The position numbers and the translations under genes were made by a program. From NCBI RefSeq assembly GCF_029227915.1, contig NC_079878.1:8806001-8870000 (forward strand): a stretch of DNA of 64,000 nucleotides, written 5' to 3'. Within the stretch, counting starts at the first letter, position 1, and each line of letters begins with the position of its first letter. Of this stretch, positions 24,647 to 37,500 are shown in pieces. This stretch comes from Hydractinia symbiolongicarpus (lineage: Eukaryota > Cnidaria > Hydrozoa > Anthoathecata > Hydractiniidae). The notes below the pieces were generated by a model, which did no database searches, was not told the DNA's origin, and saw only the letters and a program-made list of their open reading frames with translations.

Positions 24647-25166
24647 TAAATAATATAATACAAAGTATCTAATAATAAATATATGTCCTTTAAGATATGC
24701 CTAAGGCCATTACCATTATGTAAAGAATAATGGTAATGACATCATCCATGCCTCAATGCATAATAGTTCCTAAGGAACACCACTAGATATAATAGATATC
24801 AGAAACCTTTATACACATAAAGACTCAATACACTCATAGACATTAAAACAGATACATAAACAAAGACTTTACACATAAAAAACATAAACAAAACTAAGAC
24901 TGTTTTAGACACATCGAGTAGATGCTTTTGTTCACGTGATACCGTTACCGTTTCGGAGCAAAATCATTTCACTTTTTACATTGGAACAAAATAATTGCGT
25001 TTCGCATATCGGATAAGTTCGGTTTCGTGTGGACAAACACACTATCCCGCACGAAAGTATACCTCTATCTGCAACATGTGAACATGGTTCTTTTTAGTAA
25101 ACAGCAAGAAGCCAACCTTGTTCCCATGGATTTTTATAGAATTTTTTTGTTTTTAAGACTGAAATA
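24647..25166. other. Gene-free spacer
   Basis: AT-rich background. An inverted 'cattaccatta' pair near 24712-24740 is too small to call. Nothing else is supported. Confidence 0.45.
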
Positions 25167-25642
25167 CAGTTGAACTCACGTAATTAGAAAACCCCCATAA
25201 TTCGAAAAATCATACAAATCGAACGGATTCTTTAGGTTCCCCTGATCGTATTTTTTCCTCATCTAATTCGAATATTGTAATAGTATAATTTTCTCTCAAT
25301 TTGGTTCCTCAGATTCAAATGTTTTTACGTATTCAAAAAAAGATTTAACGGGACGAAGCAATGTTCTATTACTGACTTTTTTCTAATAGAGTAATTCTAC
25401 GTAAAGTTTATTGCTATATAAATAATTCTTACAAAAATACCAGGTAGCTTGTTAAAACCGTGAAAAACCAACACCCTTTGCGTATATTTTTTTTCAAAAT
25501 TTGGCTGATAAAACTTAAACTTTTATAATCCGAACAAATCCCAAAAATGATTTGACTTACACGAGTTCAGCTCAACCTCGTCCCCAGGGTGTTGTTCATC
25601 AACAAGGCAACATGCCTTGGAAACGAGGTTGAAGTTCAGCTG
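25167..25642. mobile_element. Pogo-like MITE interrupted by a hAT-like MITE
   Basis: The left end cagttgaactcacgtaatt (preceded by TA) pairs with the reverse complement of the right end ttacacgagttcagctg, once the 61-bp insertion at 25572-25632 is set aside. It has no coding capacity. It lies 157 bp left of a larger pogo-like transposon with different terminal repeats. Confidence 0.7.
25572..25632. mobile_element. 61-bp hAT-like MITE with 8-bp target duplication
   Basis: The ends tcaacctcgtccccaggg and ccttggaaacgaggttga are imperfect inverted repeats. The element is flanked by perfect 8-bp direct repeats AGTTCAGC (25564-25571 and 25633-25640), the hAT signature. Only about 20 bp separates the two ends, so it can fold almost completely. 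Confidence 0.85.
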
Positions 25643-26016
25643 TTTAAAAAACAACTAACAACCCTAGATACGAGGTTGGTTATAGGCATCATAAGACACA
25701 GTTTTGAAGAAAAATAGGCTTCAAATAAAAACCAGGTGCGAATAAAAGTCGACAAAACGTTTAAAAGTTGTTCTTTCCCTGACATAACACGATTAACTAC
25801 TTTAGAGGCAGAAACTTTCGCGGGCATTAACTTTCGCGTTTTTCGCGTTTTTTGATCATTTTCGCGAAAGTTTATGCCTTTGGAAATTCTAAATCATCAA
25901 AACGCAAAAGTTTTTTCACGCGAAATCATGGATATTTTTCAAAACGCGAAAGTTTTTTCACCATAAAAAAATCATAAAAACGGAGCAGTTTTTAAAAGTA
26001 ATGATTTATTTCTACT

Positions 26017-26463
26017 TTAATCATCGTCAACTACAATAACACTTGGTGTTTTTTTCTTCTTTGGAGCTGCGAGCATTTCTCGGATGTCCCGATTATTTGA
26101 AACAGTGCTTGTGGATGCAGACTTTTTCTTCCTTTTGCCGGGGGCTTGCGGTGTAACGACTGTAGGCGGCAACGTCATGACGAAATTGAACAGATTTCCA
26201 ACCGCTATGTCTTCTGTTGGTTCCGTGTAGAGATCTTTAACTAGATCTAAATAACGTGATGTTAATTTCGCTTGAAGAATGGTGGCTGGTGTTTCGATCA
26301 CAGCTTGACATTCTATTTCAAGTCCTCCTTGTACTAAGGGAGAACGGCGATAATGTTCTGAAGAAAGCGTACAATACATAGACGTACCTCGATCTAAGAA
26401 ATACTTTGTTGTTTTTGAAATCTCTTTTGGCAAGTGTCCAACAGTTTCTTCATTTTCGCTCAC
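26017..26463 (-). CDS. Intact second ORF of the pogo-like transposon (148 aa)
   Basis: This is a complete open frame just inside the left terminal repeat, on the opposite strand to the transposase and pointing toward the left end. The N-terminal two thirds look folded, with the wording RRSPLVQGGLEIECQ near the middle. The C-terminus is basic (GKRKKK and PKKKK, likely nuclear localisation signals) and ends in an acidic VDDD. I do not recognise the family. Its place inside the element and its nuclear-type signals suggest an accessory DNA-binding or targeting protein; that is inference. No frameshift is present, unlike the transposase partner. Confidence 0.6.
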   Translation of the reverse strand: MSENEETVGHLPKEISKTTKYFLDRGTSMYCTLSSEHYRRSPLVQGGLEIECQAVIETPATILQAKLTSRYLDLVKDLYTEPTEDIAVGNLFNFVMTLPPTVVTPQAPGKRKKKSASTSTVSNNRDIREMLAAPKKKKTPSVIVVDDD

Positions 26464-26939
26464 TGTCTTTATAGCAAATCTATCGAAGGCGTTTCCAGGC
26501 TCGTGAAGACAAATAAGTTTTTCGTTCTCTTTTGGTTGCTAAAATCTTCGATAGTAATGATATCCTCTTACAGCGGCAGTAAATGTATGTTTTTCCATAT
26601 TGATGAAAAGATTTGTAGTAACAGTGATAAAAGATGTTATGTTCAAAACAATAAAAAACTGTTGTTTTTGGATATAAGTTCGATTTTTTTTTAATTTTAT
26701 TCATTTCTAAAGAAAATTTGATTGAATGATTCGAAATAAAAACATTCGATTAGTCGCGAAAAAAGAAAAAAAAACACTCCATTGTACAATAATTATTTTT
26801 GATTGCATCAGACGGGAATGTTTTGATTTTAATCTGCGATGGAGGAGATATGAGTAGAGAGCTTTCAAAAACAAGTTCTGGGATTATGTAAACAAACTTA
26901 CAGGGTGTTTGATAGAGAGCTCTGTCAATATCCATCATC

Positions 26940-28219
26940 ATGTCGTTTTTAAGAAAGATGCAGCTAAGAGGCGAAAAGAGGCAAACAATCAAGAATATGA
27001 AATTTCTCAACAAAGCTTGCAAAGTCAGAGAACAGAAGAACAGAGGTGGAGTAGTCAATACAACAGTAGCAAATGCAACAGCCAAAGCTCTGATGAGTAA
27101 GTATCCTCATGCTGTCGGTCAAGTTGACATCGACTCATCGCGTTGGGCAAAAAGCCTGTTTTCCCGAATAAATTTTGTCAAGCGGAGAAAAACATCGTGA
27201 AAGTCGAACATACCTGATGGGGCTCGAAAAGAGATAGAGTTGCTATATCTCCATGACGTTGTATCAAAAGTAGAACAGTACAACATACCATCTGTTTTAT
27301 TTTTAAATATCGATCAAACTCCGTTAAAGTACGTTCCAGTAGGTAATAAAACAATGGCAGCAAAGGGAGTTCACTCTGTGACGATTGAAGGAAGTGTGGA
27401 TAAGCGTTCAATAACTGGAACATTTACCATTTCGTTTGATGGAAACTTTCTTCCTATTCACCTTATTTATGGTGGCAAGACAACGAAAAGTTTACCGATG
27501 TTTGAATTTCCAAAAGATTTCAGCCTCAGCACAAATCCCAAACATTTTTCAAACACGGATGAATCGTTAAGTTCTTGAAAGAAGTCATCAAGCCTTATGT
27601 AGTCAAACAAAGACAGATCCTGAAATGCTCTACGGATCAGAAAGCACTCGTCATCATGGACGTCTTTACTGGTCAAAAGACGGCAGCTGTACTCGACGCT
27701 TTTAAAGAAGTAAACATATGTATCGTCAATGTCCCTGCTAATATGACAAAGTTCTACCAGCCACTTGATCTGACGGTCAATGGTTTCTGCAAACGATTTC
27801 TCAAACGTAAATTTAACGAATGGTACTCAGACCAAGTGAAAGGGCAGCTAGATAATGGTGTTGAGATTGATGACGTTCAAGTAGGGTTACAGTTGTTCAA
27901 ACTTAAACCTGTTCACGCCGGTTGGATTGTGGAATTCTACAACCAAATGAGCACGCCGAAAGGGAAAGAAATTATCGATAGTGGATGGAAAAGTGCTGGT
28001 ATTTTTGATGCCTTAGAACTCAGTTCAAGCAAAATGCCATCGATTGATCCTTTCCAAGATATTGATCCGATGCTGAGTAATGATGTTGAGCAATCTGATG
28101 ATAGCCGTCTCTTAGAAATTTGTGATGTCACAGTGGAGGCATTTGAAGCGTTATGTGGAAGCTAGATTCAAGAAAGTGATGACGATACTGGCTCAGAATG
28201 GGAAGAGGCAGATGATTAA
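26940..28219 (+). pseudogene. Broken pogo-like DDE transposase
   Basis: Three pieces in sequence give a DDE_1-type transposase. A helix-turn-helix-side piece (about 26940-27200) ends NFVKRRKTS and then an in-frame TGA near 27198. The catalytic start follows at about 27200-27570, with LNIDQTPLKYVPVG carrying the first Asp. A frameshift lies near 27570. The rest carries LVIMDVFTGQKT (second acidic residue) and NMTKFYQPLDLTVNGFCKR (third), then an acidic tail with a TAG at about 28163 before the frame closes at 28219. One nonsense codon, one frameshift and a late stop make it inactive. The true start is not resolved; a DNA-binding N-terminus should lie upstream of 26940. Confidence 0.83.
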
Positions 28220-28486
28220 ATTTACTTAGCCTAAACTTGTATATTTTATACATTTTTGATTACGGTAAAGACCTTAGATGTGATTTAACGAATAATTTTT
28301 TTCTTGGATTTTGCCAACTCGCAAAAGTATTTTCAGGCGAATATGAACCTTATTTTGAATTTGAAAAGAAAGTTTTTCCCGCGAAATTTGTTTCAAAAAT
28401 CGCCAAACGCTAAAGTTTTGTCGCGTTTTTTTTTTTTTTTTGACACGGGAAAGTTAATGTCCGCGAAAGTTTCTGCCCTTAAAGTA

Positions 28487-30334
28487 ACATAAAAAAAGAT
28501 GTCCGGTGGTGGGAACTTTAACTGTAACTTGAACTATGGTAATTGTGTACAATATACCCCTGTCATCGGCCAGCATTATACTGCATTGTGTAGTAGTCAG
28601 GAAATCTCATTTTCATTCAGGTAAATTATAATATGCAACTCTCATTCATAAATTTTCTCATTTCCACATAATTTTCATGTTTCTTTTGTTTGAATATGTT
28701 ATTTCTAGGAGGATAAGGTTACACTGAACATTCAGTCGAGGTAAAACAAAACGGAACCAAAAAGCAGGTGATAAATTAAGCAAATAAAGAGGCTGAGCGA
28801 AAAATAGTTTTTTATTGAGAAAATGCATTATTATTATTATTATTCCAGGGTAGCCTCTTCAATTTCTATTGGTACTGCTATCAACAAGGTATGGCTGAAT
28901 AGGTTTAGGAATGTGGAGTAAAAATGTTTTAGAGATTCAACAAACGGATTTATAATTTCGTCTTAAATAATAAAAAAAACAATCCAAGGTAAATACAACT
29001 AATTTAAACTAAAAACACAAAATATAAAAGATGTAAACCAAAAAAGTTCAGGAAAATATATTGATCACGTGTATACCATGTATTTTAAAAATATTTTTAA
29101 ATACCAGGAACTATAAATAGCTATAAAAAATATTCAGATTCCAATACTCTAGAAAAAAAATTCATAAAACATCAGCTCTAACATCACTTGTAAAACATCA
29201 ATCATTTTTTTTATCAAAATTTGTTACATACAAAAAGGGAAGAAAAAATAACACACAGTCATACAGCAGGGAATTAAAAAGAAAACTGCAATATTCGAAA
29301 GATACTTAAAAAACAAAATTTAGAAAGCGTTATGCGAATAAAAAAGAAATTAACGGTCAAGAATTAGAACGTGGCATTACTGTGCTGAAAACGATGTCTC
29401 GCATAAACACAAGCACTAACCCTGAACACCCTTCAGCCTTAGTGGTAATGTCACACGAATTTCATACAGTTTTAGTAGAAAAACACGCCTGGAAATTTAG
29501 AAGAGAAAGTTATACACAACTTACTGGAGCACGTGTATTTAAAAAAGTAAAGTTATATACAAAAGAACAAAACGAAGTAATTAATTTTTTCACGAAAGCA
29601 ACACCTCTTACATTATAATAATTCACAGTGTGGCAAACAGGTTTGCGAGAAAGAAACCAGTCAGGTATACTTTCTTTCAGCTTTAAAGGTTGCGTATTGT
29701 TTCCTAACTCTTCTCCAAAAAAGGGCTAGCCTTTTAATATGGGTTAAATATCTTTTTTCATAAGAGAAAAAAAATATGCATGCAAACCAAAGCTACAAAG
29801 GTGAAGTTATGAAAGCATTTTTCCAGCCCATTTCGGAAAAGGTATGCTATCTAGTCTTACAATTCCTTCATCAGGTTTTAAAGCCTGTTTAAGCCCCTTT
29901 GGCGACCATGTCAGAAAACAATTCTCTGTGTTAATAATGCGAAAGTAATCGAGCGTAGACACGGACCTATATAACTACACAGAAATTAAACAAAGATATA
30001 AAAAGCGAGACAAATGCATAAACAAATAAAGTTTAAAAATCGTAGAAAAATAATCAATAATCTTTTTTTAGCTACAACATTGCATCATTTCGTGTGCAGA
30101 ATATATCGGAACAATTAAAGATCAACCACCCCTCCCCATCTTCATTTCTCAATTTAGAAAACCCCAGGGGGCTCTGTAACAGTATTTGAACATTGAGACA
30201 GAGAAAGGAGTCTACGAAATGTTAAGGGATACATTTGTCCCAACATTAACGATTGCAGAATAAAACTTTTCAATTTCGACTTAATTTCTAAAAAAAATTT
30301 CTTTCTATTTCGCTTACATTGCGCATTACAAATC
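28487..30334. other. Gene-poor stretch with one unexplained open frame
   Basis: Mostly AT-rich background. From about 29250 a plus-strand coding-like text runs with one frameshift near 29317 and stays open to 29618. It includes RKRYANKKEINGQELERGI and then GARVFKKVKLYTKEQNEV. The amino-acid mix looks like real protein, but I do not recognise a family. A decayed mobile-element gene is the likeliest source. Confidence 0.4.
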
Positions 30335-32993
30335 TCACATCAACGCGGTGATTTTCTCATCATATTCCTGCATCAATTTACTATACCGAGTTCTCATTTT
30401 CGAATGGGCTGTAATGATTTTTTCCACTGCGTCCTCAGTACTCTCAGTGACGTCATCGAGTGGAGTAACAAATTCTAAACTTTCTTCGTCCAGTCCTTCT
30501 CTGTCTTCTACAAACGGCAAATTCTCTTGTTCTCTTTGGATCTGCTTCAACTCCTCTTTTGTCATTTTAAGCGGCTCTCTCAACGGTTCTAAGAAAAGGA
30601 ATGAAAATAAAATTGAATGAAGTTTTCAGTTGGACAACAGCATCGGTAAACGTTGTACCGTAATTTTGATAAAAACTCACTCTCACGAAGTGTCAGGGGA
30701 TTGACAAAATTGTGTATTATTTTATTTATTTTTAATTTTAAACTCCAAGAACTCCAGTTAAACTGCAGCATTGGGATTGGGTTATTGCAAATGCCACCAG
30801 AGACAATGAAGTTACGTGTGCAAGAAGAAAAAAAAAATAATTCCATAGAGTTAGTTTGTAAACTATCATCATGTTCGTTTCAGATCACTGATTAAGATTC
30901 CCCTTTAAAAAGGTTTATAATAATAACCAAACCATTATTAGCAAGATAAAAGTTTTAGAGAAAATAAAAAATAAGATGGAGAAAAAACAGATTTTTTTCT
31001 GACATTAAAATGGGTTGAATTAAAACGTTTAAGCACAATGAAATGTAAAGAAAAACATCTGGCAATGAGATACGATTTGTTTACGTAATAATCCACTCAC
31101 ACCTTTTCAAGTTGGTAAATGCTGCGCCGTTGTGTGCATTTTGTTAGAAAGCGCGCCTATATTGGCGTCACTTCAAAACTTACCAATAAAGATATAAATG
31201 AAAAATTTATTACAATTTTGTCGCTTCTTATTTCGAAGTTAGCTGGGCCCTTTAGTTATTTTGTTGGCAACACAAAAATCTCGAATGCATGTATTTTAAA
31301 GTTTTCAGTTAGCTAGCTAGCTATAGCTAACATGTGTGGAAACCAGCAGAGGTAATGAGGTACTATAATTTTTATACATTTATAAGGCTACACACGTAAC
31401 TAACACAATTTGTCGTTGGTTATCCTTTCCCACACATGATGTTTAGCTTTTAGCTACCTGCAATAGTATTATATGGCTAGCCTAGCTAAAAGTGATGGTA
31501 TAGATAGATAATGAGTAGCTAGCTAACTTTTAGATATTGGAATAAAAAGCAAAAAAACTTCTTTAAAAATTAATTTTGGGAGATTTTTTTGTGACTTTGT
31601 ATCGTGGAACAGACGACATCGTTGGAAACTAATATTTGTGACCAATTAATGATGTATTATTAATTAATGTGTATTATTATGCAAAGTATTAATGCAACTC
31701 AAACCTGGTCATGGAATCTACCGTCGGGTATCAGCGGTACTAATAATTGCGAGTAGGTATGTGTGCGAGTCGGAGAAAATTAAATTTTACGCATATAAAT
31801 TTTACGCATATTAATTTTCGCGTATAATTGCTTTTGGGTATTAATTCTTGCGAATTAGGGAAAAAAGGTTATATATCAAATGTTTTTGGAAAACATTCAC
31901 CAAATTCACTTTAGATCAAATGCTGACTTAAAGTCAGCGTTTGATTTCTACTCCTCTATGAATAAAATTGCGCTATTTTTACTCCGTGGTTAAAGCTCAC
32001 GAATTATTGAGAGTTCTTTGCAAGTAGTAAATTTTCGCGAATGGTGCCTTGAATTATTTTTAACGGATAAAATTATTACCATTAAGGTAAATTAGCGTGT
32101 GGCCTAAAAATATCACGACTATAATCGCGGATGAGCAATAATAAAACAGCCTCAAAACATTATTTTATCAAAAATTGCTAATATTACACCGCTATACCGT
32201 TTACCCCTAGGCATTGTTGGATTCATGCAGTACAAATTATTTCAATTGAAGCCACATCTTTCAGGCAACCCGATAGAACACGGCGAAGTGGCGTTTTGTG
32301 TAAAAGATGATTAGCTTTTTCAATACAATTTTGATGAAAGTTATTTCCCACGTGCAAAACCTAGGGAAAAAGGTCCGGGAATCAAGGTTGTCCCCTGTGT
32401 GGTTTGAGTGTTTAAACCGCACATGTTTTCTTGTTTATCTGAAAATATTTGGGAAAAGAAGATTTAATTCATTCTCTTTACCTTTCTCGTCTTCATCTTC
32501 TTCTTCTTCGTTCTCTTTTTCTTCTACGCCATCACTGTCGTCTAAAAAAGCGTAGTAATAGTAAGCAGTAAATACGACTGACGCAGTGTAGGTTATTTAA
32601 ACCTGTGTATAAAAAAACATATCTCAAGACATCTTTCTGCAACTTTTAACGAATTTATATGTGTACGGCAAATTAATCATGTAATGATTTGAACCTGCAT
32701 CTTGAATTGAACCTGCGAATTCTTGAATTGAACCTGCGAATTCTTGAACTAGCGAACGCTTAAACCTGCGTCTTGAATAGAATCTGTGAACGCTTGAACC
32801 TGCGAATGCTTGAGCCTGCGAATACTTTAACCTGCGAGCGTTTGAACCTGCGAGCGCTTGAACCTGCGAACGCTTAACCACGCGAACGCCTGAACCTGCA
32901 AACGCTTGAACATGCGAGCGCTTGAACCTGTCAGAGCTTAAACACACATTTGAAATAAATAATTTTATGTACCTCCCACTTCAGTCTCAGGAT
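30335..32993 (-). CDS. 3' part of a small acidic protein gene, unknown function
   Basis: Three minus-strand exons join in the same phase (1-1) with GT-AG borders: 32973-32993 (21-nt micro-exon), 32482-32541 and 30335-30588 (to the stop). The encoded tail starts with an acidic stretch (VEEKENEEEEDEDEK). It continues with a helical segment around MTKEELKQIQREQENLP, then an acidic linker, and ends with a predicted helix KMRTRYSKLMQEYDEKITAL. Upstream exons are not certain. A 19-nt candidate at 33395-33413 has an ATG, a GT donor and the right phase, but it is weak. The gene lies just downstream of, and on the same strand as, the oxygenase gene. No family is recognised. Confidence 0.5.
32697..32942. 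repeat. Minisatellite, 16-bp 'gcgaacgcttgaacct' unit
   Basis: About fifteen imperfect tandem copies lie in the intron between the micro-exon at 32973 and the exon at 32482. A 107-codon open frame across it is a by-product of the repeat. Confidence 0.92.
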
Positions 32994-33536
32994 CTAAAAA
33001 TCAATAGAAAAATTTTAAACATAATTAAACATAATTTTAACAGAACACGCAAACTTTATTAGCTGATAAGTAAGAGGTGCGCCTAAAAACTCAAGACTTA
33101 TGAAACGGTGTGAAAGCTACGCTCAAGATATTTACCGTGCCACAACTATTCGTGATTACATGTCACGACAAAATTTCACCTGCAAATTGACAATTCTGTT
33201 TAAATATCGAACTAAAACAGCTTCTCCAGCAGAAATTTCTACAGCAGATTTGCATATTATATACTATCTAGAATTTAAAATTACGTGTAACTGTTCCTGA
33301 CTGCATCTCCCAATGTTTACTATTTAAGCATGCCTGCTTTAGTTTTTTTTCTCTTGACATTGATATTATGACAACTTTGGAAGTTGAGAAGCACCTTTAA
33401 AGTAAACCTTCATAGCATTAGGAGCAGGTAACCTTTTCCACCACAAATAAAAAAAACACAACCACCTTGTAGTATGAATATTTTAAAGAAAGCCAATTTT
33501 TAACGCAATGTAAAAAAATGCACTTGCATTATTATC

Positions 33537-33990
33537 AACTAGTCGTATGTAGTATTAATAACTAGTTGTAAGTATTGTTATTAACTAGTCGTATGTATTG
33601 TTACTAACTAGTCGTGTGTATTGTTATTAACTAGTCGTATGTATTGTTACTAGCTAGTCGTATGCTTTGTTATTAACTATTCGTATGCATTGTTACTAAC
33701 TAGTAGTATGTATTGTTACTAACTAGTCGTATGTATTGTTATTAACTAGTCGTATGATTTGTTATTAACTAGTCGTATGTATTGTTATTAACTAGTCGTA
33801 TGTATTGTTACTAACTAGTCGTATGTATGTATTATTAAATACTTGTACGTATTGTTATTAACTAGTCGCATGTATTGTTATTAACTAGTCGTATGTATTG
33901 TTAAAAAATAGTCGTATGTATTAGTCGTATGTATTGTTAAAAACTAGTCGTATGTATTAGTCGTATGTATTGTTATAAACTAGTCGTTTA
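33537..33990. repeat. Minisatellite, about 22-bp 'actagtcgtatgtattgttatta' unit
   Basis: Around twenty copies in one direction, some truncated (for example near 33905-33965). Each unit contains the palindrome ACTAGT followed by CG, the same letters as the reverse complement of the Helitron-like 3' end CGACTAGT found elsewhere in this window. It lies between the acidic-protein exons and the oxygenase gene. Confidence 0.93.
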
Positions 33991-34587
33991 AGCCGTAAAA
34001 AGACGTAGGTATAGGAAATAAATTGAAAAAAAGAATTTCATGACTTTTTTCACACCAAAATAGAGCTTAAGTTTGTTAAAGAAACATTTAAGTTGGACAT
34101 AAAACCTAATATATACTCAAAATAGTTTCATTTCTACTTTTTTTATTAACGTACTCATTGAAACTCAACAACAACATCACATTTAGATCACTAAAAGTAC
34201 AGCTAAAAATAAATACCAATTATACCAATTACAGGACACCTAATGATAACAGAATTTTTTTATTTTCTAATGTGTCGATCCTGTACACAAATATTCGTCA
34301 AATAAATAAATAAAGTAAATAAATAAATGTTAGTCGCTGTTTCTGTAACTTTTTCAAGAACGTAGTTTCCCCACAACACTCAACAGTTATTGAAATTTCC
34401 GTATTGCTACACTAAACTAGTACAGTGACCGTCTCACTAGACTCATAAATTCTGGATAAAGTCGGAGAACTATTATCTTCTTAAAATTTCTCAACTTTTA
34501 AATCTTCTTTTATGACAATAGATCATTTATTAAGGACATCAACAAATAAAACAAGGCAACCCCCCCCCCCCCCCCCCACAAAAAAAA

Positions 34588-37500
34588 TTATAACGCAATA
34601 AAAAGCATACGGTAAGTCGATGCTTCCATCATTTTCTTTTTTTCATCCAACTGTTTTCTCGCAATGATTTCGCCTCTTCGCCCTTTTAATTCATCTAGAT
34701 AACTCAAACCGTGCACTGCTGCCATGTAATGTCTCATTTCCTCCTGAAAGTTTTTCTTCCGGCCAGTGTATTCATTCTTGTGAAGCTTTGTCACGAAAGT
34801 GAGACGAGCTCCTGAATAGTTGAAGCTTGGTGGTCTTGCAGAATGAGGAATATTTCCTAAATAAATATCAATCTTCATACAGACGACAATAATTTGATTT
34901 TATAACTTGCATTTAAAACGTTTCGTCGTAAAAAAAAATTAAAAAAACCCTTCAACTCAGTTCTGATCAATTTCGCAAATATGATATATTACTTTAAAAA
35001 TATCCATTGAGTAACTGTTTGCAAGGTTCTCTAATACATCAACAACACAAAAGCATAAAGGATGTAACCAAACATAGCTGTTTATTATTCAACATCCCAG
35101 ACTGAAAAAAGATACCTCGTTAAATTCGCTTTTGCACACCTGATTCTATATCGCTGATAAAATTATGTTGCTTTCAAAACATATAGCAAATTATATTTCA
35201 CTGAGAATACACAGATTCTTAAATAAATCTGTATTTATTTAAGTGCATAACTAAGTAAAATGCATACCATCAAATATCACAGTTCGTCCATAACGAGGTC
35301 TTACTTGAGCAACGATTTCCGTGTCATCGCTGTTCTTCTCAAAAAACGTCGTTTCTCCATAATTATTTTTTGTCCATTCAGGATTTAGATACACCAAAAC
35401 TGTGAATTCCTCCTCCCCATAGTAACCAACATCACCATGGATACGTGTGTGATCAGAGCTGCGTATAAGGTTAATCGACACATCATAGGGAAACATGTTC
35501 GGATTCCCTGTTACGTATGATGCGAGCTATAACATGAAAAAGAATTGCATCACATAAGGTTCAAAACAAAGTGAAACTCACTTTTATGTCAAAAACAATG
35601 CATGTTGAAAATTTATGCATATGCACTACAATTTTTTAAAAAGAACATCAAATTTTAGCTCCTTATGTTTTACACATTTATAGCCTCATTTGTGTTCTTA
35701 TGAAAATAGGAAAATATAGTCACAATGACGAATAGCTGTTACAAGGATTAGAAGAAATAGATATCGACGTCATTTGAGTTCCAAAACATTGTTTGATTAG
35801 TGATTCTGGGCTTCCATGATTTTGTTCCTATAACCCATGAAGGAATTTAAGCTGAATACGTTCTAAATATGTTCTCAATCTTCGACAAAATCTCATCCTT
35901 AACGTTTTTATAAACTAATTTTAAAAAACGTGTTCTTTATGAAACCTAAAGATTCAAGATTACAAAAACCTTTTAGTATGTATCTTCGAATCTTTTCTTT
36001 CGAAATACAGAAAAAAAGCTTTTTAGTAAAATATTCGAATTTTATATTGTGAAAGTTAGTTTTATTCCAATATGAAGCGTCAGATTTAGTAAATTGGTAA
36101 AATGTCAACATATAGCCAGTTTTTAATCTGACTGTCTGTCTGAATGAGATTTCTTCTTTTTTAGAGATGGTCTATTCACAAAAATATATGCTGCAAATAT
36201 TATAAGACATTGTGTGAAACAAAAAAATGCTGTTCAATTTGTTTTGACAGCTAACAGGAAAATCCAAAAAAAAGCAAACAGCGAAACAAATATTCTCAAC
36301 GAACATTACTATAAAAAATACAAAAAATAACCATAAAAATATTTTGATTTGATGTACACTATTACTTCATCATATTTTCCATGATGGAAAACCTCAGATT
36401 TAAATGCTTCTAAGGAATGCCAATATAAGAGATATCATATTCGTTTACCTTTCTGATAATTTTCCAGTATGGGCTTTGAATATATGGATTTAGAAGAAAT
36501 CCTGCAATCCACTGAACATTGTCTGAAGACGAGTCAATCGAATCATCATAGAAATAAGTACCATATTTTAAAACAAAACCACGCAAGTGATCCAATAAGT
36601 CTTTGGAAAATAAACCATCAAACACAACAATTTTACGACCATCAGTTTTGGTGGTGTATTCAAGAACCTTGTGTTTTGCAGGATCAGGAGCAGTGAACGG
36701 CTCATCTTCAGAAAGTTTGTATTGTGGTAGATACCAGTTCTTATATGAATATTCACGGTCCTGTGAAAACAAGGGTACAATGATGAGTCAAAGGCTGAGC
36801 CATAAAATAATTTTGAGCTTCCAAACGACAATCTATAGTTGTTTTTAGCATGCATTTACTTATGCTTGCACAAGAGATGTTCGAAAAAGTATGCAAAAAA
36901 TGCATGGGTTAAATTGTAATTTTTTTATCGTTTTGTCTTTAATAAATGTTTCTTCACAAAAATTTAATGTTCTTTAAAACTAAAACCCTAAACCTGTCCT
37001 TAAAGGAAAAAAAGCATTTTTAAAACATTATAACCATGGAAATAAGCACTACAATTTATTCTTCTAATACAAATTGAGAGGAATTCTAGTTGTAACTGTT
37101 ATTGTTTAATATTGTGATTCTCTTGGTTCTTAAAGTACTCTAGACAATAGAACATTGTGGAGGTGCATTCTATACCAAAGGGGAAGCAACGATATATAGA
37201 CCAACAGGTAATATCCCATATATCTCTTTAACAGTAACAAACTGTAAAATATGCAATATTATAGAGGATCATAGTTGGTAAAGTTTTACAGTACTTTATT
37301 GTTTGCATTAATAAGCAAGTTTATTGTTTGCATGTAAAATTTCGTTAAAATGATATTCTGTATAATACTCTGAAGCACATCAGTTTACACACAATATACA
37401 CATAGTTGTTACTAAATAAAGTACCTTTCTATACTGCAGAAGTTTGGTATAACTAGCTTCCATTTTTGATTTATCTTTTGAGAATTGAACTTGAAATATA

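Larger units (their letters stand above)
25800..28484. mobile_element. Pogo-like DNA transposon, 2.7 kb, TA target duplication
   Basis: Terminal inverted repeats begin CTTTAGAGGCAGAAACTTTC on the left and read CTTTAAGGGCAGAAACTTTC on the complement of the right. They are flanked by TA at 25798-25799 and 28485-28486. Subterminal 'aaacgcgaaag' motifs recur at both ends. It contains a broken DDE transposase on the plus strand and an intact short ORF on the minus strand near the left end. Structure and transposase motifs agree on a pogo/Tigger-like element that no longer encodes a full transposase. Confidence 0.87.

Noticed and set aside
31740-32060. Possible MITE with 'tttcgcg' and 'ttacgcat' repeats
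   Set aside because: No matching terminal repeats or target duplication could be found.
32624-32947. 107-codon minus-strand open frame with repeated QAFAGS-like wording
   Set aside because: It is translation of the 16-bp minisatellite inside an intron.
33537-33990. CRISPR-like regular array
   Set aside because: The whole unit repeats with no unique spacers, and the window is eukaryotic; it is a minisatellite.
36469-36855. Three overlapping frames on both strands near 36.5-36.9 kb
   Set aside because: They are shadows of oxygenase exon 6, whose frame and phase are fixed by its neighbours and by domain homology.
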